The notes beneath the pieces were generated by a model, which made no database searches, was not told the origin of the DNA, and saw only the letters and a list, made by a program, of their open reading frames with translations. Position numbers and translations under genes: made by a program. Shown one piece after another: positions 49,263 through 58,375 of a DNA stretch of 64,000 bases. The stretch is from Pseudomonas fluorescens (GTDB lineage Bacteria > Pseudomonadota > Gammaproteobacteria > Pseudomonadales > Pseudomonadaceae): NCBI RefSeq assembly GCF_019212185.1, contig NZ_CP078138.1, forward strand, positions 3,640,501 to 3,704,500, given 5' to 3'. Within the stretch, counting starts at the first letter, position 1. The number at the start of each line of letters is the position of its first letter.

Positions 49263-51653
49263 TCAGATTCGGCTGCCTGTTTTGCGGGGCAGCAGCCAGG
49301 CAGCCAGTGCTGGCAACAACAGGATGGCGCCGAGCATGTTCACCAGGAACATGAAGGCCAGCAGGATGCCCATGTCGGCCTGGAACTTGAGGTTGGAGAA
49401 GGCCCAGGTGGCGATCGACAGGGTCATGGTCACGGCGGTGAACACCGACGCCGTGCCGCGCTGTTTGAGGGCTTCGACGAAGGCCTCGCGCAGTTCCAGC
49501 CCGCCCTCGTGCATCTCGTGCTTGATGCGCTCGAACAGATAAATCCCGTAGTCCACGCCAACCCCCACGCCGAGCGCCACCACCGGCAAGGTGTTGACCT
49601 TGACGCCGATGCCCAGCAGCGCCATCAGCGCGTTGCACAACACCGTGACCAGCGCCAGCGGGATGATCACGCAGAGGGTGATGCGCCAGGAGCGGAACAT
49701 CCACAGGCACAGCAAGGTCACCGAGGCAAACAGCGCGCTGTTCACCAGCCGGTCGCCGGCGTGCACCACTTCATTGGTGGCCGCCATGACCCCGACGTTG
49801 CCCGAGGCCAGCTGGAAGGTGACCTGGTCATTGTCATAAGCCGCCTTGAAGGCCTTGATCCGGTTCATCAGGCCAGAGATGGTCTCGGCCTGGTGGTCCT
49901 TGGTGTAGATGGACACCGGGATCGCATTGCACGCGCTGTTCATGTACTCGGTGCCGACCCGGGTCGCAAAGCCCACACCCTGGGCGATCTGCGCGGTGGG
50001 TTCGGGCAACACGCGCCACTTCAGGTCGGTCTCGGCATAGGCCTGGGTGATGTTGCCGACAAAACTGGCGAGGCTGCGCACCGAAGACACGCCGTCGTCC
50101 TGGCGCAAATACAGCTCCAGCTCGCTGATCGGGTCGAGCACCTCGCGTTTGACGCAGGGGGTTTCATCGCCCTGGGCCTTGACGATCACCTGCAGCAGGT
50201 CGACGCCAATGGCGAAGTCCCGGGTAATGACCGCCACGTCCTGGTTGTAACGCGAATCCGCACGCAATTCGGGTACGCCGGCGCCGATATCGCCGACATG
50301 CAGGTGCCGCGCTTCAAACAAGCCCCACCCCAGCAATACTGCCGCACACAGCAACGCCCAGGCGGCGCCGCGACGGGTCGCCAGCACACCCAGGCGCTCC
50401 CACAGCCCGGCGCCGAGGGTTTCCTTGCCGCGCAGTTTCTGCGCATCCGCCGCGGACAGGCGCATGAAGGACAGCAGAATCGGCAGCAGCATCTTGTTGG
50501 TGACGATCATCACCGACACACCCAGGGTCGCGGTGATTGCCAGTTCGCGCACCATCTCGATGTCGACCAGGGCAATGACGATAAAGCCCAGGGCGTTGGC
50601 CAGCAGCGCCACGGCGCCGGGCACGAAGAGTTTCTGGAAGCAGTTGCGCGAGGCGGTGACGCCGTCGGCGCCGTTCAGGGTCTCCAGTTTCCAGGCGTTG
50701 GTCATCTGCACCGCGTGGGACACGCCGATGGAAAAGATCAGGAACGGCACAAGGATCGACATCGGGTCGAGGGTCAGCTTCAGCAACGGCAGCAGCCCAA
50801 GCAGCCAGACCACCGGTACCATTGCGCAAATCAGTGCCCAGCCGGTCAACATCAGCGAGCCGCAATACCAGTACAACAGCAGCGCACTGATGACGAAGGC
50901 GATGATGAAGAACACCAGCACACCGGACGCGCCCTCGGCGATGTCGCCGATGGATTTGGCGAAGCCGATGATATGGATGCTGATGTCAGGGTTCTGGTTG
51001 TCCTGGCGAATCTTCTCCAGGGTGTTGGCGACTTGCTGCAGGTCCAGGCGTTTGCCGGTGACCGGATCGGTCTCCTGCAGGTTGGCCACGACCATGGCCG
51101 AACTCAGGTCATTGGAGACAATGCGCCCGACCCAGTCGGACTTGAGCGTACGTTCGCGGGCCTGGGCGACCTGTTGCGGAGTGCCGGCGTAACTGGAATC
51201 TACCAGGTTGCCACCGGTAAAACCGTCTTCGACCACCTCGGTGTAGCGCACGTTGGAGGTAAAGAGCGAAGTCACCGAACTGCGCTCCACGCCGTTGATG
51301 AAGAACACCTCATCGGACACTTTGCGCAGGACCGCCATGGCCTCGGGGGTAAAGATTTCGCCCTTGTTGCTCTTCACCGCCACCAGCACCTTGTTGGCGC
51401 CACCGAAATCCTTCTGGTAGTCGAGGAAGGTTTTCATGTACTCGTGGTGCAGCGGGATCATCTTGAAGAAACCGGCCTCGACCTTGAGATTGGTCGCGCT
51501 GTAGCCCAGAGCCACGGTGATCAAGATAAACAGCGCCAGCAGCGCTTTGCGCCGGTGGAAGATCCAGTAGGAAACCTTGCCGACCATGCCCTGGGCGAAA
51601 TCCTTGCGCGCCAGTCCATCGGCATTCGTCACGTATTTTTCCTGAATGCTCAT
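49263..51653 (-). CDS. RND/MMPL-family transporter
   Basis: A 796-residue inner-membrane protein with the RND plan: one N-terminal helix, a large periplasmic loop, five helices (around GALLLYWYCGSLMLTGWAL-like segments, e.g. FIIAFVISALLLYWYCG), then the same again, with a conserved second half GVGVDYGIYLFERIKHEM. This MMPL-type group works without the classical MFP/TolC partners and moves lipids or hydrophobic compounds. It follows the YCF48 gene by three bases, in an operon with DUF1302 and DUF1329 genes, a recurrent arrangement in Gammaproteobacteria. Substrate unknown. Confidence 0.9.
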   Translation of the reverse strand: MSIQEKYVTNADGLARKDFAQGMVGKVSYWIFHRRKALLALFILITVALGYSATNLKVEAGFFKMIPLHHEYMKTFLDYQKDFGGANKVLVAVKSNKGEIFTPEAMAVLRKVSDEVFFINGVERSSVTSLFTSNVRYTEVVEDGFTGGNLVDSSYAGTPQQVAQARERTLKSDWVGRIVSNDLSSAMVVANLQETDPVTGKRLDLQQVANTLEKIRQDNQNPDISIHIIGFAKSIGDIAEGASGVLVFFIIAFVISALLLYWYCGSLMLTGWALICAMVPVVWLLGLLPLLKLTLDPMSILVPFLIFSIGVSHAVQMTNAWKLETLNGADGVTASRNCFQKLFVPGAVALLANALGFIVIALVDIEMVRELAITATLGVSVMIVTNKMLLPILLSFMRLSAADAQKLRGKETLGAGLWERLGVLATRRGAAWALLCAAVLLGWGLFEARHLHVGDIGAGVPELRADSRYNQDVAVITRDFAIGVDLLQVIVKAQGDETPCVKREVLDPISELELYLRQDDGVSSVRSLASFVGNITQAYAETDLKWRVLPEPTAQIAQGVGFATRVGTEYMNSACNAIPVSIYTKDHQAETISGLMNRIKAFKAAYDNDQVTFQLASGNVGVMAATNEVVHAGDRLVNSALFASVTLLCLWMFRSWRITLCVIIPLALVTVLCNALMALLGIGVKVNTLPVVALGVGVGVDYGIYLFERIKHEMHEGGLELREAFVEALKQRGTASVFTAVTMTLSIATWAFSNLKFQADMGILLAFMFLVNMLGAILLLPALAAWLLPRKTGSRI

Positions 51654-51656
51654 GAC

Positions 51657-52613
51657 TTACTCCTGACGCTCGGTCACGTTCGCGCCGAGCGGCGTGACAC
51701 CCCGGTCGCCGACCGTGAGCAGTTGGCCGTCGGCCAGTTGCAGCGCCTTGGCCAGGCTAGTGTGGGTGGATGGCTGGGGCTTGAAGCTGCGTCCCTGGTC
51801 GTCGCTGGCCAACAGCAGGCCGCTGTTGCCGAAGACCAGGACACGTCCGGATTTGAGCTGCACCGCGCCGTTGAAGGCGAAAGTGGTGGCGGTGTCGCGT
51901 TTGGTCCAGGTCTGGCCGTCATCGCTGGACAGCCACAGGTTGCCGCGCATGCCGTAGACCAGCAGGTCGCCGTTGTGCAGTTGCAGGGCGCCGAACAGGC
52001 TGCCGGCGTAAGGGCTTTGCAGGGCCTGCCAGGTTTCGCCGTGGTCCCGGGAGCGAGCCAGCGTGCCGCTCTCGCCGACCATCAGGCAATCGCCGCCCGC
52101 CAGTACCGTGACCTGGGAAATGTGCCGGTCGAAATCGTTATCCAGCACCGGTAGGCGCTCCCAGCTGGCGCCGTTGTCCTTCGACAGCAGGTACAGGCCG
52201 AACGCGCCCCAGGCGGCCATGCGCCCTTCCCCCAGCGCCGCGACGCCGAGCAAGGAGTCACCGTTGGCCTCGGTCTCGACTGACGTCCAGTGGCTGCCGC
52301 CATCTTCAGTGCGGATCAGTGTGCCGCCGTGGCCGACGGCGACGCCGATATCGGCACTGGCAAACGCCACGCCGGAAAGGGTTCGCGTGGTGTCCGAGCG
52401 CACCGAGCGCCACTCCCGCGAGCGCTCATCGGCAATCATCACCACCCCGCGCTCGCCGACGGCGACCAGATGCTCGCCGCTGTCGGCGATGTTGAGCAGG
52501 AACACGTGATTGGCACTGATCTGATAGTCGAGTTTGGGCGGTTCGGCGCGCAGTGAAGTGGCGAGCAGGCACAGGCCGACGCCCGCCAGCAGTTCCAGGT
52601 GGCGTAAGGACAT
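51657..52613 (-). CDS. Exported YCF48/BNR-repeat beta-propeller protein
   Basis: A 318-residue protein with signal peptide (AGVGLCLLATSLRAEPP). It has at least five repeats of the form G-x-x-x-S-x-D-x-G-x-T/S-W (RTEDGGSHWTSV, LSKDNGASWERL, RSRDHGETWQAL, LSSDDGQTWTKR, ASDDQGRSFKP), typical of YCF48-like photosystem-II-assembly/BNR propellers. In DUF1302/DUF1329/RND operons this protein is a constant periplasmic partner, probably docking with the RND loops. Confidence 0.88.
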   Translation of the reverse strand: MSLRHLELLAGVGLCLLATSLRAEPPKLDYQISANHVFLLNIADSGEHLVAVGERGVVMIADERSREWRSVRSDTTRTLSGVAFASADIGVAVGHGGTLIRTEDGGSHWTSVETEANGDSLLGVAALGEGRMAAWGAFGLYLLSKDNGASWERLPVLDNDFDRHISQVTVLAGGDCLMVGESGTLARSRDHGETWQALQSPYAGSLFGALQLHNGDLLVYGMRGNLWLSSDDGQTWTKRDTATTFAFNGAVQLKSGRVLVFGNSGLLLASDDQGRSFKPQPSTHTSLAKALQLADGQLLTVGDRGVTPLGANVTERQE

Positions 52614-52631
52614 AAAAGTATTCCGGTGTGC

Positions 52632-52659
52632 CTGCGAACCGCCAGAGGGCGGTTCGCAG
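52632..52659. other. Perfect intercistronic hairpin
   Basis: Twelve-base stem CTGCGAACCGCC / GGCGGTTCGCAG with a four-base loop between the DUF1329 and YCF48 genes. No T-run follows, so it more likely protects or processes the operon mRNA than ends it. Confidence 0.7.
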
Positions 52660-52685
52660 CGGGGTTCAAGAAAAACGCGGTTCGA

Positions 52686-54041
52686 TCACTTGCCCATGCG
52701 ACGCAATGCATCGGGCTGGAAGTCGACGAAGCGCCCTTTGATCCCGAATTTCCACGGTTGCTGCTCTTCGTTGGCCAGACCCGCTAGGTAGTAACCGCCG
52801 TTGCTCAGGTCATGCCAGATGTTGGCGCGGTACCACGGCACTTGCGCGTCGTAATACTGGATCAGCGGATGCACGCCAACACGCCACAAGGTGCCACGGG
52901 TGTCGTAGGCATCGCTGGCCAGCACGGTCCAGGAATCCTCGTCGAGGTACATCACGCGCTTGCCGTAGACATGCTTGGCGTCCGGGCGCAGCGTCCCTTC
53001 CACCACCCAGACGCGGTGCAGTTCATAGCGCATCAAGTCGGTGTTGGGGGTATTGGCGGTGAGGATGTCCTTGTACTTGACCTGCTTGGAACCGAGCTTG
53101 TAGTCGTTGTAGGGCACATACATTTCGCGCTTGCCCAGCAATTTCCACTCGTAACGGTCCGGCGCGCCGTTATAGCCGTCGAAGTCATCGGTCACCCGCA
53201 GGCCTTCGGTGCCGTCGTTGACGTTGTCGTAGGCGAGGTCCGGGGCACGGCGCACGCGGCGCTGGCCGACGTTGTAGATCCACGCCGAACGCACTTCCTT
53301 GACCTGGTCGATCGGCTCCTGCACCAGTTGCACGGTGCCGGCCAGGGTGGCCGGGGAGATAAAGCGCGCCGAGTAGTTGAGCAGGCGGTTGTCCGACTGT
53401 TTGTCCATGTTGGTGTCGAAGACGCGGTTTTCCTCGATGCGCAAGGCGTAGTAGTCACCCCCGCCGCGCACCGGGAAGGACGCATAGGTGCGCTGCAAGC
53501 CACCGCCGAGGTAGCGCACGTTATGGTTCCAGATCGCTTCCAGGCCATTTTTCGGAATCGGGAAAGGCGTGGTCGAACCGTTCAGGTTATTCACGCCAAA
53601 GCCGTTGAGCTCGACGTGCACCGCTTGCTGTTTGACCTTGTCGGCGACCGCTGCCGGCACCATGGCGGTACGATGCGTCGGGTAGACGGGAATCGAATAG
53701 CTCGGGTACTTGGCCAGCAACGCCTGCATGCCCGGGGTGATCTTGTCCTTGTACTGCGCCATGTTCGCGGCCGTGATGGTGAACAGCGGTTTCTCGCTGG
53801 CGAACGGATCGATGTAGCCCTGATCAGGGCTCCAACCGGCCGGGGGTTGTGCCAGGCCGCCGGTGTACGCGGGAATGGAACCGTCGGCATTGCCGGCCAT
53901 CTCGCCACCCAGCGGCGTCAGGTCCTTGCCCAGGCGGGCGGCTTGATCGGCAGTGATCTGGGCATGTGCCGGGCTGCTCAGGGCGAGCAGCAAGGCAGAC
54001 GCCATGCCGCCCAGGCGCGCGGCATGAAGAATCGTGTTCAT
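52686..54041 (-). CDS. DUF1329 (LolB-like) outer-membrane-associated protein
   Basis: A 451-residue protein with signal peptide (GGMASALLLALSSPAHAQ). The mature part starts ITADQAARLGKDLTPLGGEMAGN, and RVWVVEGTLRPDAKHVYGKR with YLDEDSWTVLASDAYD are family hallmarks of DUF1329. The fold is thought to be LolB-like, able to bind a lipid-like ligand. It is encoded between the DUF1302 barrel and the YCF48/RND pair, consistent with carrying a hydrophobic substrate across the periplasm. Confidence 0.88.
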   Translation of the reverse strand: MNTILHAARLGGMASALLLALSSPAHAQITADQAARLGKDLTPLGGEMAGNADGSIPAYTGGLAQPPAGWSPDQGYIDPFASEKPLFTITAANMAQYKDKITPGMQALLAKYPSYSIPVYPTHRTAMVPAAVADKVKQQAVHVELNGFGVNNLNGSTTPFPIPKNGLEAIWNHNVRYLGGGLQRTYASFPVRGGGDYYALRIEENRVFDTNMDKQSDNRLLNYSARFISPATLAGTVQLVQEPIDQVKEVRSAWIYNVGQRRVRRAPDLAYDNVNDGTEGLRVTDDFDGYNGAPDRYEWKLLGKREMYVPYNDYKLGSKQVKYKDILTANTPNTDLMRYELHRVWVVEGTLRPDAKHVYGKRVMYLDEDSWTVLASDAYDTRGTLWRVGVHPLIQYYDAQVPWYRANIWHDLSNGGYYLAGLANEEQQPWKFGIKGRFVDFQPDALRRMGK

Positions 54042-54064
54042 CGGACTTACCTCTTATTGTTCTG

Positions 54065-55954
54065 TCAGAAGCTGTAGCTGTAATTGGCGGAGTAGAAATC
54101 GCGGTCGTGCAGTGGGTCGTATTCGGCGCTGTTGTCGAAACTCACGTAGCTGAAATCGAGCTTGTGCTGCTTGTTGTAATCGAAGGTGATGCCCAGGGCG
54201 CTGGTGATCCGGCCTTCGTTGAACTGGCCGTCCATCGAGACCCCGTCGACGTCCTGACCGACGAAGGCGTAAGGCGATGCCGTGACGCTGGTGCCGAGGA
54301 AGTTGTTGTAATCAAGCTGGCCACGCAGGCGATAACCCCAGGCGAAGTCGGTGACATACCCATCGTTCTTGCAGCCGGCCGGACTGGAGTTGACCAGGCT
54401 AGGCACCGGGCTGGTACAGGTGTTGCCACCGGCGGGAATGGTCGGTGACGAACCCAGGCCGTAGATGAAGCCACGACCGTAGCGGCGGTCATCGTCATCC
54501 TGGGGAATGTTGTTCCACTGGAAACCGACTTCAGCGACCACCGTCAGGTTCTCGGCCTTGAGCACGTTGGGGAACACGTTCACGCCATTGACCTGGAACT
54601 GGGTTTTTTCATAACGATCCCAGCCTGCGGTAAACGACTGGCTTTGCACTTTGACCAGCTGCAGCAGGTCGGCCGCCGGGCCGACACCGGCCAGGGCGCC
54701 GTTGAGCAAATCGCCGCCATTGATCTGCGCCGGCTGGTTAGGCGAGTAGCTCAGTTCCGAGCCGATCGACCATCCGCCCAGAGTGGTGGTGAAGCTCAGG
54801 CCGTACAGGCGAATGTCTTCCGGGTATTCCCAACTGGGCCCGACGAACTGGCCCTGGGCGTTGCGTGCCACCGCTCCCGGTGTCCCGGCGTTGGGAAACT
54901 CCGTCAGCGCTGCGCTACCGGTGCTGCGCAAGCCCAGGTACGGCGTGCGCGAGTGATAGTTGAGGTAGTACAGGCCCAACTCGCCGTCGAGGGCATCCAG
55001 CGGGAAGCGGAACGCCACGCCCCACTGGCCGCTGTCGTGGGGCTCCTTGCCCTTGATCTCCGGCAGGTAGGCGCCGGCGGCAATCTTGGTCGGCGACGAT
55101 GGATTGGTGCCACCGAGGAAGGTGCCCAGTTGGCAATCGCCAAAGTCCTGGCCAATGGCGCTCTCGGTGACCGACCAATAATGTCCGCAACCTTCGATGG
55201 CGGTGGCTTCGTACTTGAGCTGGTAGAACGCCTCCATGGAAATCCCGGCCGGCAGGCCGATGTTCATGTAGCCCATCCACACCGGGATCAGGGCTTCCTT
55301 GAGTTCGGTTCCGGGCCGGCGCAAGGCCGGTACGTCCAGCGGGTTGATCTGGTTGATGCCCTGGATGTAGGCACTCTCGCCCCAGTTCACCACCTGGCGA
55401 CCGAGGCGCACCTGGACTGGCGTCTCATCGAAGTAGTAGGTGTTGTAGGCGTAGGCATCGAGCAGGTAGACGCCGCTGAATTTCTGCAGGTCGGCATAGC
55501 CATCGTCGTTCAGCGGCTTCTTGCGATAGCCGTTGGAGGCACTGCCGAAATTGACGTCCTCGTCTTTCAGCGCCTCGTCATACCAGCCCTTGACCCGGAC
55601 CAGGCCGCCCATGTCGCCATTGCGCAGTGACAGGTCGGTGACGAACTTGGCGATGGTCGAGACGCGGTCGCCCTTGTCGTAGTTGAGGTTGCCGGCGTCT
55701 ACCGACCCGCCGTTGCCGCCGGACTTGCCGAGCAAGGCGCCGTTGGCCGCGCTGTAGAGATCGTGGTCCTGATCCTCGGCACGCCATTGCGAACCCACCG
55801 ACAGCGTGGTGTTCCACTCCCCTTCCCAGCCGTTTTCCAGCTGGAATGGCAGTGCTTGCGCCGCGCCCGCAGACGCCAGGGAAATGGCCACGGCCAGGGG
55901 TTTGACCAGGGTATGAACGTTGTAATTCCTGTTGTGCATGCAGACCTCCGCCAT
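54065..55954 (-). CDS. DUF1302 outer-membrane beta-barrel protein
   Basis: A 629-residue protein with a signal peptide (the cleavage is near AQALPFQLENG; the ATG used may be MHNRNYNVHTLV, five codons in). Features are FQLENGWEGEWNTTLSVGSQWR at the start of the barrel, a long series of alternating strands, RLGRQVVNWGESAYIQGINQ, and a C-terminal FYSANYSYSF that fits an outer-membrane insertion signal. First gene of the leftward DUF1302-DUF1329-YCF48-RND operon and divergent from an AraC regulator. Probably a channel for a hydrophobic compound. Confidence 0.88.
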   Translation of the reverse strand: MAEVCMHNRNYNVHTLVKPLAVAISLASAGAAQALPFQLENGWEGEWNTTLSVGSQWRAEDQDHDLYSAANGALLGKSGGNGGSVDAGNLNYDKGDRVSTIAKFVTDLSLRNGDMGGLVRVKGWYDEALKDEDVNFGSASNGYRKKPLNDDGYADLQKFSGVYLLDAYAYNTYYFDETPVQVRLGRQVVNWGESAYIQGINQINPLDVPALRRPGTELKEALIPVWMGYMNIGLPAGISMEAFYQLKYEATAIEGCGHYWSVTESAIGQDFGDCQLGTFLGGTNPSSPTKIAAGAYLPEIKGKEPHDSGQWGVAFRFPLDALDGELGLYYLNYHSRTPYLGLRSTGSAALTEFPNAGTPGAVARNAQGQFVGPSWEYPEDIRLYGLSFTTTLGGWSIGSELSYSPNQPAQINGGDLLNGALAGVGPAADLLQLVKVQSQSFTAGWDRYEKTQFQVNGVNVFPNVLKAENLTVVAEVGFQWNNIPQDDDDRRYGRGFIYGLGSSPTIPAGGNTCTSPVPSLVNSSPAGCKNDGYVTDFAWGYRLRGQLDYNNFLGTSVTASPYAFVGQDVDGVSMDGQFNEGRITSALGITFDYNKQHKLDFSYVSFDNSAEYDPLHDRDFYSANYSYSF

Positions 55955-56202
55955 CGCCCTTACCGTGCGGAGTCAGTCTTGACCCCTTGGCTGAGCGTTC
56001 TTGTTTGTTTGCGCAAGCATGCAGAGGGGGGGCAAAATATCCTTTGTCATTTCACGTCAGAAGTTTGTCATTTGCCGTCACCGATCGAATTGACCTGTTC
56101 GTCGGTGGAAAATGCAGAGACGATGACACTGCTCGCCTTGCGGGATCGAACATGACCCGGCAAGGCGCCCGCTTCATAGAATAAGAGCCAGAAGCCTCGA
56201 CC

Positions 56203-57255
56203 ATGACTGCCTTGATCAAAACCACCTCCCTGACCGGGTTTCCCGAGCTTGTACGGGAACTGGGCGGTAATCCCGAGGACCTGCTGCGCCAAATGCAGAT
56301 CGAACCCAGGCTGCTCGACAATGGCTCGGCGGTGATTCCGTACCGGGCGATGATCAACCTGCTCGAACTGAGTGCCGAACAGTTGCAATGCACTGACTTC
56401 GGCCTGCGTCTGGCCGAGCGACAAAGCATCACCATCCTCGGTCCGCTGGCGGTGATCGCGCAAAATGCGCGCAACCTCGGCGAAGCGCTGTCGGAGGTTA
56501 CCCGCTACCTGCACACCTATAGCCCTGGCGTGCAGGTGAGCCTGGACACCGAGATCGACGCCACGCATCCGTACCTGATTTATGAGTTGCGTCTGCGCCC
56601 TGCTCCGCGCCAACGCCAGATCATCGAGCTGACGCTGGGGGTGATGTTCAAAACCTTGCAGATGCTCTACGGGCCGGGTTTCCGTCCGCATTCGGTGCTA
56701 TCGCGCACCGAGGCACGATTGCCGCAGAGTCGTTACCAGCGCTTCTTTGGTGCCCGCACTTATTTCGGCCAGGCGCACAATGCCCTGGTGCTTATGCCGG
56801 ATTGCCTGAGCAAGCCGATCGACCAGCACAACATTCAGTTGCACGACACCATGATGGATTACGTCAGCAACATGGATGTCGCCAACCCACTGGAAATCGG
56901 CAGCCAGGTCGAGGCCTCGATCCGCCGCCTGTTGCCCACCCAGCGCTGCGCCTTGCCGCTGATCGCCGAACAACTTGGCCTGCGTGAACGCTCGCTGCAA
57001 CGGCGTCTGGCCGAAAGCGAACTGGTGTTCGAAGACATGGTCGAGCTGGCGCGCCGGGAGTTGGCCGAGCTGTATCTGGCCGAGGCGAACATGCCCATGG
57101 CCCAGATTGCCGGCCTGCTGGGCTATGCCGAGCAGAGTTCGTTCAATCGCGCCTGCAAGCGCTGGTACGGTGTGCCGCCGAGGGTACGCCGTACCCAATT
57201 GCGCGCCGACCCGCAGGCCGGCACGCAGTTCAGGGCGATAAAAACTCAGTCGTAG
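56203..57255 (+). CDS. AraC-family regulator with PF12625-type sensor domain
   Basis: A 350-residue regulator. The N-terminal ~190 residues (GFPELVRELGGNPEDLLRQM, ILGPLAVIAQNARNLGEAL) form the arabinose-binding-like domain found in OruR/ArgR-type AraC proteins. The C-terminal two-helix HTH includes LGLRERSLQRRLAESELVFED and AQIAGLLGYAEQSSFNRACK. It is divergent from the DUF1302 operon and converges on (3' ends overlap by 10 bases) the dehydrogenase operon; it is the obvious candidate controller of both. Confidence 0.92.
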   Translation: MTALIKTTSLTGFPELVRELGGNPEDLLRQMQIEPRLLDNGSAVIPYRAMINLLELSAEQLQCTDFGLRLAERQSITILGPLAVIAQNARNLGEALSEVTRYLHTYSPGVQVSLDTEIDATHPYLIYELRLRPAPRQRQIIELTLGVMFKTLQMLYGPGFRPHSVLSRTEARLPQSRYQRFFGARTYFGQAHNALVLMPDCLSKPIDQHNIQLHDTMMDYVSNMDVANPLEIGSQVEASIRRLLPTQRCALPLIAEQLGLRERSLQRRLAESELVFEDMVELARRELAELYLAEANMPMAQIAGLLGYAEQSSFNRACKRWYGVPPRVRRTQLRADPQAGTQFRAIKTQS

Positions 57256-58325
57256 GTGATGATGATTTTCGCGTGCTCGTCGGGCTGGGTCAGGTCGGTG
57301 AAGGCACCGGCCACCTGGTCCAGCGACACGCGACCGGTAATCATCGGCGCGCCGTCGAGCTTGCCGTCGGCCAGGGCATGCAGGGTGTGGGCGAACTCTT
57401 CACCGGTGTAGCCGAAGGAAAAATGCACGTTCATTTCCTTGCTGATGCCCATCAGCGGCTCGATCCGGTCGCTCTCCATGCACACCCCGACCACAATCAG
57501 GCGCGAGCGCGGCGGCGCATTCTGCAGCACCTGCTGGATCAGCCCGGGAATGCCCACGCATTCGAAGACTACGCACGGCCTTGGCTGCGGGCCGAGACCC
57601 AGCAGCGCCATCGGGCCGTTGATGTCGTAGCCGACCGGCGCCGCCACTTGCAGCCAGGACTGGTAAGGCGACTGCTCGGCTGGATTGACCACCACATCGG
57701 CGCCCATTTTTTCCGCCAGCGCACGGCGCCCGGCAGAAAAGTCCGACGCCACCACCGGGCCAATACCACGGGATTTCAGTACCGCGATCAGGGCCAGGCC
57801 GATAGGCCCGCACCCGATGACCACCGGCACTTCGTTGCCCTCAAGGCGGGCGCGGTTTACGGCGTGGGCGGCCACGGTCAAGGGCTCGGTCAGCGCTGCA
57901 ACGTCCGGCGGCAGATCGCCGGGCACCGGCATCAACATCTGTTCGGCCAGCACCATCTGCTCGCCGTAACCACCCGGATAACGATTGGAATAACCGATGT
58001 GGTGGAAATGCTGCGGCGTGATCACGAAGGGCAGCGAACACACCCGCGTCCCCACCTTGAGCGTCTTGTCGCTGCCCGGGCCGTGATCGAGGATCTCGGC
58101 ACAGTATTCGTGGCCGAAGACCACGTCCTCGCGGTCATCAAAGGCAATCGGAATGTGGCCGCGCTTGAAGTTGGCCAATACATGCTCGCAGTGATGGAAC
58201 ATGTGCAGGTCCGAGCCACAGATCCCGCAGGCGAGCGTCTTGACCAGCACCTCGCCCGGCCCCGGCGTGGGCGCAGCGATGGAATCGACCAGCAATTGCT
58301 TGTCGCGCATGACAACAGCTTTCAT
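57246..58325 (-). CDS. Zinc-dependent alcohol dehydrogenase (MDR family)
   Basis: A 359-residue enzyme from MKAVVMRDKQLLVDSIAAP. The catalytic zinc site is CGICGSDLHMFHH plus FGHEYCAEILDHGPG; the cofactor loop is VIGCGPIGLALIAVLKSRG. The structural-zinc four-cysteine lobe is not evident. The frame upstream of this ATG runs into the neighbouring epimerase gene and is discarded. Last gene of a cupin-epimerase-dehydrogenase operon; it should interconvert a secondary or primary alcohol with its carbonyl. Substrate unknown. Confidence 0.9.
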   Translation of the reverse strand: MKAVVMRDKQLLVDSIAAPTPGPGEVLVKTLACGICGSDLHMFHHCEHVLANFKRGHIPIAFDDREDVVFGHEYCAEILDHGPGSDKTLKVGTRVCSLPFVITPQHFHHIGYSNRYPGGYGEQMVLAEQMLMPVPGDLPPDVAALTEPLTVAAHAVNRARLEGNEVPVVIGCGPIGLALIAVLKSRGIGPVVASDFSAGRRALAEKMGADVVVNPAEQSPYQSWLQVAAPVGYDINGPMALLGLGPQPRPCVVFECVGIPGLIQQVLQNAPPRSRLIVVGVCMESDRIEPLMGISKEMNVHFSFGYTGEEFAHTLHALADGKLDGAPMITGRVSLDQVAGAFTDLTQPDEHAKIIITYD

Positions 58326-58375
58326 GGAATTCTCCCTGTCAGGTTGGGCCGCCGGGACCCGGCGGCCCGCTCGCA

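Noticed and set aside
49509..52154. Plus-strand open frame (881 codons) opposite the RND and YCF48 genes
   Set aside because: Composition is rich in H, Q, G and R as expected for antisense shadow; both minus-strand genes have clear domains.
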